In this document: positions 25,028 to 30,556 of the stretch, piece by piece
Numbering within the stretch: the first letter of the stretch is position 1
Layout: every line of letters begins with the position of its first letter
From: Bulleidia sp.
GTDB lineage: Bacteria; Bacillota_I; Bacilli_A; Erysipelotrichales; Erysipelotrichaceae
NCBI GenBank assembly: GCA_016293365.1
Contig: JAEDEK010000007.1
Coordinates: forward strand, 1-30,556
Direction: 5' to 3'
Length of the DNA stretch: 30,556 nucleotides
The notes under the pieces: model-generated
Told to the model about the DNA's origin: nothing
The model's input: only the letters and a program-made list of their open reading frames with translations
The model's database searches: none
Made by a program: the position numbers and the translations under genes

Positions 25028-25415
25028 AGAACTGATTGATCATGCTTTCAACGCAATGAAAAACAGCTATGCCCCATATTCACAGTTTCATGTCGGTGCA
25101 GCACTTGCCACCACAGATGGACGCGTGTTTTATGGCGCCAATATTGAAAATGCATCCTATGGTGCAACAAACTGTGCGGAACGAAGTGCCATGTTTTCCG
25201 CATATTCCAATGGTGTCAGAAAACAGGAAATCCAAGCCATTGCCATTGTGGCGGATGGAGAAACCATTGCCTCTCCATGCGGTATCTGCCGTCAGGTCAT
25301 GGCAGAGCTGCTGAATGAGGATACTCCTGTCTATCTGTCCAACGGGAAAAAGGAGATGGATCTTACGGTAAAAGATCTGCTCCCTTATGCATTTACACAG
25401 GAGGATCTGAAATGA
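25017..25415 (+). CDS. cdd: Cytidine deaminase
   Basis: Deaminates cytidine and deoxycytidine to uridine forms for pyrimidine salvage. 132 residues, the small tetrameric type with all three zinc cysteines: Cys53 and the catalytic Glu55 in 'NCAERSA', and Cys88 and Cys91 in 'PCGICRQV'. 'YSQFHVGAAL' and 'GANIENASYG' bind substrate. The frame opens at 25005, but ATG 25017 has GGAG six bases upstream and fits the family start. It overlaps era by ATGA. Confidence 0.96.
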   Translation: MNRKELIDHAFNAMKNSYAPYSQFHVGAALATTDGRVFYGANIENASYGATNCAERSAMFSAYSNGVRKQEIQAIAIVADGETIASPCGICRQVMAELLNEDTPVYLSNGKKEMDLTVKDLLPYAFTQEDLK

Positions 25416-26305
25416 GAAGTGGATTTGTCGCTCTGGCAGGAAGACCGAATGCCGGTAAAAGTACTCTGATCAATTCACTGGTCGGTGAAAAGGTTGCGAT
25501 TGTATCAGACAAACCGCAGACAACCAGATCTGAAATCAGAGGGATCTATACAGATGAGGATGTGCAGATTGTGTTTACTGATATTCCAGGCATTCATAAA
25601 CCGAAAGTCAGACTGGAAACAAGAATGAACCGAGAAGCTTTTGACGTCATTCAGGGTGTGGATCTGATCTATCTTGTCACAGATGGCTCTGTTCCTTTTG
25701 GAAAGGGCGATCAGTTTGTGCTGGATGCGGTAAAGAATACAGGATTGCCGGTATTTCTGATTCTCAACAAAGTGGATAAGATGCCACAGCAGAAAGTCAT
25801 GGATCATCTTCTGACATGGTCATCCCGCTTTGAATTTGCGGAATATTTTCCGCTTTCTGCCAAATTTACCCGCAGTTTTTCCGATTTGATTGAAACAACA
25901 GAGAAATATCTTCCGGAAGGTGGTCTGCTGTATCCGGAATCCATGATTTCCGATGGTGCGGAGAATTTCAGAATTGCGGAGCTGATCCGTGAAAAGGTAC
26001 TGCTGTGCACACAGGAAGAAGTGCCTCACGCCACAGCTGTCCGCATTGACAATAAGGAATTCCGCAAGGATGCCTGCTATATCCAGGCAACCATCCTTGT
26101 TGAGAAAAAAGGGCAGAAAGGCATCATGATCGGTAAGCAGGGTTCCATGCTGAAGCGCATCGGCACTGCCGCAAGAGCGGATATCGAAAAACTGCTCGGC
26201 AGGAAAGTTTTCCTGGAATTATTTGTCAGGGTTGAAGATGACTGGCGTATGAAGGATGCCCGAATTTCCGAATATGGATACGGCGGTGCATTCCGCAATG
26301 AATGA
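25412..26305 (+). CDS. era: GTPase Era
   Basis: Binds the 3' end of 16S rRNA and works in 30S assembly. 297 residues: GTPase domain with G1 GRPNAGKS at 10-17, G2-region 'QTTRSEIRGIYT', G3 DIPG at 57-60 (most Era proteins have DTPG), and G4 NKVD; then a KH domain with 'KGIMIGKQGSMLKRIGTAAR' and 'VFLELFVRVEDDWR'. AGGAGG precedes the start. Its last eight bases overlap recO. Confidence 0.97.
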   Translation: MRSGFVALAGRPNAGKSTLINSLVGEKVAIVSDKPQTTRSEIRGIYTDEDVQIVFTDIPGIHKPKVRLETRMNREAFDVIQGVDLIYLVTDGSVPFGKGDQFVLDAVKNTGLPVFLILNKVDKMPQQKVMDHLLTWSSRFEFAEYFPLSAKFTRSFSDLIETTEKYLPEGGLLYPESMISDGAENFRIAELIREKVLLCTQEEVPHATAVRIDNKEFRKDACYIQATILVEKKGQKGIMIGKQGSMLKRIGTAARADIEKLLGRKVFLELFVRVEDDWRMKDARISEYGYGGAFRNE

Positions 26306-27029
26306 ACAGCTGGAAGCCATCGTTCTGTCATTGACCGATTACAGAGAAAACGATGCTGTGATCCATGTCCTGACTGCTGATAAAGGAAGAATGGCACTGA
26401 TCGGTACAGGGGTACGGAAGGTCAGTTCGAAAAACGGCAGAAACATACAGCCATGTACGCACTGTTCCATCCTGTACGATCATAAGGAAAACAGATCCAT
26501 GCAGAGAATCCGGACGGTTTCATCCCTTCATCTGTTCCGCCATATGAAAGAAGATCTCAAGGCTTCCATCGCCGGCAGTCTGTTATGTGAAGCCGTACAG
26601 TCACTGCTGGAAGAAGGGGAGCCATGTCAGGAAATCTATGACAGCCTGCTGAAAGCCTTCCTGTATCTGGATGAAGGAAAACATGTGGATACTACAGTCT
26701 GTGCCTTTCTTTCGCAGATGCTCAACGATCTTGGTTTTGGACTTCAGGTGGATGGATGTGCCATATGCAATGATACAAAGGTCACTTCGTTTTCCATTGG
26801 GGATGGTGGTTTTCTGTGTCAGCATCATATGCTGGCCCATCGTACATCCATATGGGATCCACTTGATCTGAAACGGTTCCGTCTGATCAATAAGGCAGGC
26901 ATGAAACACTTTGACATTCTTTCTGAAAGCACCCAGGCAACAAGCAGGGATGTCATGGAGCTTGTCGGTGTGGTCCGGATGCATACCGGAGCACCATTGC
27001 GCAGTTATGATCTATATAAAAAAATATGA
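26298..27029 (+). CDS. recO: DNA repair protein RecO
   Basis: Loads RecA with RecR at gaps and anneals single strands. 243 residues from ATG 26298: N-terminal OB-fold ('AIVLSLTDYRENDAVIHVLT'), a helical middle, and a zinc-finger part (GCAICND, then FLCQHH). ATG 26298 fits the family N-terminus, with GGCGGTG about ten bases upstream; the open frame begins earlier at 26256. Last gene of phoH-ybeY-cdd-era-recO. Its stop is joined directly to the terminator stem. glyQS, which often follows, is not here. Confidence 0.93.
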   Translation: MNEQLEAIVLSLTDYRENDAVIHVLTADKGRMALIGTGVRKVSSKNGRNIQPCTHCSILYDHKENRSMQRIRTVSSLHLFRHMKEDLKASIAGSLLCEAVQSLLEEGEPCQEIYDSLLKAFLYLDEGKHVDTTVCAFLSQMLNDLGFGLQVDGCAICNDTKVTSFSIGDGGFLCQHHMLAHRTSIWDPLDLKRFRLINKAGMKHFDILSESTQATSRDVMELVGVVRMHTGAPLRSYDLYKKI

Positions 27030-27054
27030 ACCGCACGGATGATGGTGCGGTTTT
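27029..27054 (+). terminator. Terminator after recO
   Basis: AACCGCAC (27029-27036) pairs perfectly with GTGCGGTT (27045-27052), followed by T. The first stem base is the last base of the recO stop codon. Confidence 0.82.
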
Positions 27055-27060
27055 CTGTTG

Positions 27061-27088
27061 TGAAAGTTTTTACATGTATGCGCTCACA
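27061..27088 (+). promoter_or_regulatory. Two abutting cre-like sites (CcpA operator candidates)
   Basis: The known cre consensus is TGWAANCGNTNWCA. TGTATGCGCTCACA at 27075-27088 matches 10 of its 11 defined positions, including the central CG. Directly before it, TGAAAGTTTTTACA at 27061-27074 matches 9 of 11 but lacks the central CG. They end four bases before the -35 of the operon that contains ccpA. The placement upstream of -35 is like that of CcpA-activated genes in Bacillus, but the direction of the effect is inferred. Confidence 0.55.
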
Positions 27089-27092
27089 TCTA

Positions 27093-27121
27093 TTGAAAAA
27101 TTTACATTTGCATTCTATAAT
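27093..27121 (+). promoter_or_regulatory. Promoter of the ytxG-ytxH-ccpA operon
   Basis: TTGAAA (27093-27098), a 17-base spacer, and a perfect TATAAT (27116-27121). The leader is about 25 bases and ends in AGGAGG before ATG 27153. Confidence 0.88.
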
Positions 27122-27152
27122 AATATAGAAAAAAATTGACAGGAGGTATCAT

Positions 27153-27527
27153 ATGGACGCATTACTTGCAGATTTACAGGTAGTCTGCAGTCAGCTTCTT
27201 CCTGTTCTTGGAGCAGTTGCACTGATCTTTTTATGCATCTTTCTGAAAAAACTTGCTGCGCTTATGGATACGGTGAATCATACCATTCAATCCCTTGATC
27301 CAACTCTGCAGAAGGTGAACCAGAGTATTGACAAGGTACAGGCACCGCTGGATACAGCAGTGAAGTACAGCCATACACTGGATAAGGTGCATGATAAGGC
27401 AGGTAACCTGATGGATAGGGCAACAGAACTGGCAAATGAAAGTATCGCCAGATTCCAGGCAGGAAAGAATGAAACAGACAAGGATCTGAACAATAATCCG
27501 GAAACACAGGAGGCATCCCATGAGTGA
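27153..27527 (+). CDS. DUF948/YtxG-like membrane protein
   Basis: A 124-residue protein with one hydrophobic segment at about 14-33, followed by a long charged helix ('VNHTIQSLDPTLQKVNQSIDKVQ'), as in DUF948/YtxG proteins. Function is not established; in Bacillus the ytxG-ytxH genes are general-stress genes close to ccpA, and this synteny supports the call. The outer or inner side of the helix is not certain. AGGAGG gives a strong start. It overlaps the next gene by eight bases. Confidence 0.7.
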   Translation: MDALLADLQVVCSQLLPVLGAVALIFLCIFLKKLAALMDTVNHTIQSLDPTLQKVNQSIDKVQAPLDTAVKYSHTLDKVHDKAGNLMDRATELANESIARFQAGKNETDKDLNNNPETQEASHE

Positions 27528-28197
27528 AAACAGAGAACCTGAAATGATGGAAAAGGAAACAGGCAGTCAGGAACATGAACCGATTGAATCCATCGAACAG
27601 ACAGTTGCAGATCTGAAGAAAAAGATCGAAGAATTGACAGAGGAACAGGAAAAGGCAGCAGAAGAAACAGAGAAGGATACAGGAGACAGAATTGCTGCGT
27701 TTACAGAAAATGCAAAGGAAATTGTATCTGCATCCATTGATGAGATCCGGGCAAAGGCGGAAGATCTTACTGAAAATGCAGATCTGCAGAAGACCATTGC
27801 CTACATCAGAGATAATGCCATGAAGGCAGTTACAATGACAAAAGAAAAGATTGAAGAGATCAGACAGGATCCGAAAACACAGGAAAACACCGAAAAAGCG
27901 ATGGACGCTGTCAGATCTGTCGGTGAAAAGGTCAATGAGCACGCAAGAAAAGCAGGGGAATACATCAGTGACCGCATCGATGATGATGCAAAGGAAACAC
28001 TGCATGAAGCATGCGAAACCGCAACAAAGGCACTGGAGGAAGGTACACGCAAGGTCGTTGAAGAAGTCAGTGAATTTGTGAACCGTGAAGATGTGCAGCA
28101 GACCATCACAAAGGCCAGAACAAAAGCTACTGAGCTGATGAACAGAGGTGCGGAATCCCTGAAGGATCTTTTTGGAAAGAAAGACGGACAGAAATAA
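27520..28197 (+). CDS. Highly charged helical protein (YtxH-position)
   Basis: A 225-residue, Glu/Lys/Ala/Thr-rich protein, almost all predicted helix from its composition. It has no hydrophobic segment, whereas typical YtxH proteins have an N-terminal one. An acidic first part (coiled-coil-like, 'VADLKKKIEELTEEQEKAAEE') is followed by irregular repeats of amphipathic 11-residue-like units ('DEIRAKAEDLTENAD', 'ARKAGEYISDRIDDDA', 'KARTKATELMNRGAES') reminiscent of LEA or apolipoprotein-like helices. I infer a peripheral membrane or stress-protection role with its membrane-bound neighbour; no enzyme motif is present. It lies 18 bases before ccpA. Confidence 0.6.
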   Translation: MSENREPEMMEKETGSQEHEPIESIEQTVADLKKKIEELTEEQEKAAEETEKDTGDRIAAFTENAKEIVSASIDEIRAKAEDLTENADLQKTIAYIRDNAMKAVTMTKEKIEEIRQDPKTQENTEKAMDAVRSVGEKVNEHARKAGEYISDRIDDDAKETLHEACETATKALEEGTRKVVEEVSEFVNREDVQQTITKARTKATELMNRGAESLKDLFGKKDGQK

Positions 28198-28215
28198 CAG
28201 GAAGTATACAGTTGT

Positions 28216-29214
28216 ATGAAGAGAGTAACGATTTATGATGTAGCCAAAGAAGCAGGAGTTTCTCTTGCAACGGTATCCCGTGTCATCAACGGATCCAATG
28301 TTGTCAAAGGCCCGACAAGAGACAGAGTCCAGGCAGCCGTTGATAAGCTCGGTTACAAGCCGAATGCCATTGCACAGGGTCTTGCGCTGCAGAAGACAAC
28401 AACCATCGGACTGGTTGTTCCAGAAGCATCCTTTACCTATACAGGTCAGATCATCAACGGTCTGATCGATGTTGCAAAGATCTACAATTACAATATCATG
28501 CTGCATACCATTACAGCAGGCATTACAGATGTTTCCGGTGTTATTGAAAATATCATCAAGTCTCATGTGGATGGTGTTGTCATCTACGATGACAAGCTGT
28601 CGATCGACGATCTTTCCGAACTTGGCAGATACAACATTCCAATTGTCGTAATCGGAAACCGTGTATCCGGCTCAAAGATCTGTTCTACATATGTTGACTT
28701 TGAAAAGGCAATTTATGAACTGACATGCAAATATCTGGAAGAAGGTAAAAAGAATATCGCAATCGTGGAAGACAGGAAAAATCCATCTGTCTGTCAGCGG
28801 ATGATCAAGGGTGCGGAAAAGGCATTTACCGCAAAAGGCCTCACATTTGACGGTTTCCTGAAGATTCCGGCTGAATATCGTACTTCCTATGCGTTCCTGC
28901 GCAGACATTTTGAAAACCACAGCTATGATCTTGTCATCGGTTACAGAGATTCTCAGGCAATGGCTGTCATCAATGCAGCAAAGGAAAACAACATTGCTGT
29001 TCCGGATCAGATGGAAGTTGTCTGCGTCATTGATACAAAGTACAACTCCATGGTAAGACCACAGATTTCTTCCTTCTCCATTCCAAGTTATGACCTTGGT
29101 GCAGTTTCCATGCGTGTCATGACAAAGATGCTGCAGAACAGTGAAGAGGAACAGGTGGAAGATTCCATGGAACTGAGCTATCTGTTCACACCACGTCAGT
29201 CTACAAAGGATTGA
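28216..29214 (+). CDS. ccpA: Catabolite control protein A, LacI family
   Basis: Global carbon-catabolite regulator that binds cre sites when joined to Ser-phosphorylated HPr. 332 residues: a LacI-type helix-turn-helix at 1-about 22 ('TIYDVAKEAGVSLATVSRVING'-like) and hinge helix 'KPNAIAQGLA', then a periplasmic-binding-like effector domain. CcpA rather than a sugar-specific repressor is supported by the C-terminal signature MVRPQ at 279-283 followed by YDLGAVSMR at 292-300, and by the neighbours (ytxG/ytxH-like upstream, tyrS downstream), which match Bacillus. A near-consensus cre lies in front of its operon. No dedicated terminator follows; the T-box promoter -35 overlaps its stop. Confidence 0.88.
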   Translation: MKRVTIYDVAKEAGVSLATVSRVINGSNVVKGPTRDRVQAAVDKLGYKPNAIAQGLALQKTTTIGLVVPEASFTYTGQIINGLIDVAKIYNYNIMLHTITAGITDVSGVIENIIKSHVDGVVIYDDKLSIDDLSELGRYNIPIVVIGNRVSGSKICSTYVDFEKAIYELTCKYLEEGKKNIAIVEDRKNPSVCQRMIKGAEKAFTAKGLTFDGFLKIPAEYRTSYAFLRRHFENHSYDLVIGYRDSQAMAVINAAKENNIAVPDQMEVVCVIDTKYNSMVRPQISSFSIPSYDLGAVSMRVMTKMLQNSEEEQVEDSMELSYLFTPRQSTKD

Positions 29215-29238
29215 CAAATTTCAAAACAATAGTAAAGT
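29211..29238 (+). promoter_or_regulatory. Promoter of the tyrS T-box leader
   Basis: A consensus TTGACA (29211-29216) overlaps the ccpA stop; TAAAGT (29233-29238) follows after 16 bases. The transcript should start at about 29245. Confidence 0.7.
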
Positions 29239-29245
29239 ATTACGT

Positions 29246-29466
29246 ACCGGCGAAGAAAAGGATAAGTAGATACATATCGTCCATGCAAGAGAGGTTCTGG
29301 CTGGTGAAAAGAACCATGGCGTATGACTTCGAATACACCTTGGAGCTCCATATCTCAAAAGGTATGGCGTGATCCTGCGTTAACGGTTTGAGGGTATGCA
29401 TGACATCATGCATAAACTAAGGTGGTACCGCGTGCAAGCGTCCTTAGAGAAGAAAAGGACGCTTTT
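29246..29466 (+). ncRNA. Tyrosine T-box riboswitch
   Basis: Senses uncharged tRNA-Tyr and allows tyrS transcription when tyrosine is short. Stem I carries the loop-E side AGTA (29265-29268) and, opposite, GAA followed by the specifier codon TAC (29334-29336), which is Tyr. The T-box core AGGTGGTACCGCG is at 29420-29432; its bulge reads TGGT (29423-29426), pairing with the ACCA end of a tRNA with discriminator A, as tRNA-Tyr has. The terminator is AAGCGTCCTT (29436-29445) with AAGGACGCTT (29455-29464), a perfect ten-base stem, then T. With no other terminator after ccpA, it should also act on read-through from that operon. Confidence 0.93.
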
Positions 29467-29493
29467 AATATGCGTCCGTTGAAAGGAAATCAT

Positions 29494-30556
29494 ATGGAAT
29501 TTATTGAAGAACTGAAATGGAGAGGTCTTGTCAAGGATGTGACAGATCTGGATGGTCTTGTAGAAACTCTCAAGACTCCTACAACTGTCTACTGTGGATT
29601 TGACCCGACAGCTGACTCCCTCCACGTCGGCCATCTGCAGCAGATCATTCTGCTGCGCAGATATCAGAATGCAGGTCATACACCGATTGCATTATGCGGT
29701 GGTTTTACCGGTATGATCGGTGATCCACGTCCGACAACAGAACGCAAACTGCTGACTCATGAAGAAGTACTGCATAATGCAGAATGCATCCGTCATCAGC
29801 TGGCGATGTTCCTGAAGTTTGATGGTGATAATGCTGCCATCATGGAAAACAACAACAACTGGCTTGGTGAAATGTCACTGCTCGATTACCTGCGTGACTA
29901 TGGTAAACTGTTCAACATTGCCTACATGCTGCAGAAGGATACCATCAGGAAAAGACTGGATTCCGGTCTGTCCTATACGGAATTCTCCTATACAATTCTG
30001 CAGGCAATGGACTTTCTGACTCTGTATCAGAAGTACGGCTGCCGTATTCAGATCGGTGGTTCTGACCAGTGGGGCAACCTGACCAGCGGTATGGAACTGA
30101 TTCGTAAGGTGGAAGGTGACCAGGCTAAGGTATGGGGTGTTACTTCACCGTTAATCACAAAGAGTGATGGTTCCAAGTTCGGTAAATCTGAAGGAAAGAA
30201 TGTCTGGCTTGATCCACAGCGTACCAATGCATATGAATTCTATCAGTTCTGGCTGAATACACCGGACAGTGATATTGTCGACTATCTGAAGAGATTGTCC
30301 TTAAGAAGCCCGGAAGAAATCATGGCACTGGAAGAAAAGGTCAATACAGCACCGGAACTGCGTGAAGCACAGAAGGCACTGGCAGAAGAACTGACAGTTC
30401 TTGTCCATGGTGAAGAAGGACTTGCCAAAGCAAAGAGAATTACGGAAACTTTCTTCCATGGTGATATCATGAAACTGACACCGGAAGAAATCAAGGAAGG
30501 TCTGAGCGATGCAGTACGAACACAGATCGAGGACGGTACACCACTGACAGATGCTC
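29494..30556 (+). CDS. tyrS: Tyrosyl-tRNA synthetase (cut by window end)
   Basis: Charges tRNA-Tyr. 354 codons are visible and the frame is open at the window edge; about 60 more residues would complete the C-terminal S4-like RNA-binding domain. Class I motifs: the HIGH equivalent HVGH in 'DPTADSLHVGHL', the tyrosine pocket 'FTGMIGDPRP', 'QIGGSDQWGN', and the KMSKS equivalent KFGKS in 'SDGSKFGKSEG'. This is the bacterial TyrS (type 1) pattern. AAAGGAAATCAT precedes the ATG. Expression is controlled by the T-box just upstream. Confidence 0.97.
   Translation, partial: MEFIEELKWRGLVKDVTDLDGLVETLKTPTTVYCGFDPTADSLHVGHLQQIILLRRYQNAGHTPIALCGGFTGMIGDPRPTTERKLLTHEEVLHNAECIRHQLAMFLKFDGDNAAIMENNNNWLGEMSLLDYLRDYGKLFNIAYMLQKDTIRKRLDSGLSYTEFSYTILQAMDFLTLYQKYGCRIQIGGSDQWGNLTSGMELIRKVEGDQAKVWGVTSPLITKSDGSKFGKSEGKNVWLDPQRTNAYEFYQFWLNTPDSDIVDYLKRLSLRSPEEIMALEEKVNTAPELREAQKALAEELTVLVHGEEGLAKAKRITETFFHGDIMKLTPEEIKEGLSDAVRTQIEDGTPLTDA

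Noticed and set aside
27262..28566. A 434-codon open frame on the minus strand opposite the ytxG/ytxH-like genes and the start of ccpA.
   Set aside because: It is extremely rich in Cys and Phe, has no known domain or ribosome-binding site, and mirrors the Glu/Lys/Ala-rich codons of the real genes. It is a shadow frame.
29380..29679. A minus-strand frame covering the T-box core and the tyrS start.
   Set aside because: The region is fully explained by T-box structure and tyrS; the frame has no family features.
1..30556. A defence island, prophage, transposon, CRISPR array or biosynthetic cluster.
   Set aside because: Every larger gene belongs to a housekeeping or surface-protein family; no integrase, transposase, repeat array or modular enzyme was seen on either strand.

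Overview
The window is a dense, chromosomal housekeeping region from a low-to-moderate GC Gram-positive bacterium. No mobile element, CRISPR array, rRNA or tRNA gene was seen. The gene content and order are typical Firmicutes blocks. The FtsA type, the CcpA type and the SH3b/3D-like surface protein point to the Erysipelotrichia (Erysipelotrichales). That placement is an inference from protein style and synteny, not a search result.

Layout. 1-1836: two surface-protein genes on the + strand (a secreted SH3b protein with a 3D-like C-terminal domain, then a membrane-anchored leucine-rich-repeat protein), each with its own terminator. 1864-4773: a minus-strand proline operon, proB-proA-proC, with a clear promoter and 4-bp ATGA overlaps. 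4786-13830: a long + operon priA-rsmB-rlmN-stp-prkC-rsgA-rpe-thiN (replication restart, rRNA modification, the Ser/Thr phosphatase/kinase pair, ribosome assembly, pentose and thiamine metabolism). It ends in a bidirectional terminator shared with the convergent rpmB. 14084-17637: rpmB and ftsA diverge; ftsA-ftsZ is followed by a C_GCAxxG-type protein and an HD hydrolase. 17647-23195: a strong promoter, a leader with a small upstream ORF, then corC-like, rsmE, mtaB, murE and deoC. 23255-27054: rpsU with its own promoter and terminator, then phoH-ybeY-cdd-era-recO. 27061-29214: cre-like sites and a strong promoter driving a ytxG/ytxH-like pair and ccpA. 29211-30556: a tyrosine T-box leader and tyrS, which is cut by the window end.

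How it fits together. Most genes serve translation, cell division and the envelope. PrkC/Stp is the envelope-sensing phosphorylation pair; FtsA/FtsZ and MurE act in division and wall synthesis; RsmB, RlmN, RsgA, RsmE, MtaB, YbeY and Era act on rRNA, tRNA or ribosomes. CcpA is the carbon-catabolite regulator, and a near-consensus cre site in front of its own operon suggests autoregulation.

Most notable observations: an FtsA whose nucleotide-binding motifs are strongly degenerate; two abutting cre-like 14-mers upstream of the ytxG-ytxH-ccpA promoter; a small ORF with a better ribosome-binding site than the corC-like gene it overlaps; a probable leaderless priA; and a recurrent arrangement in which stop codons lie inside or against terminator hairpins. 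I found no clearly novel multi-gene system such as a defence or biosynthetic cluster.
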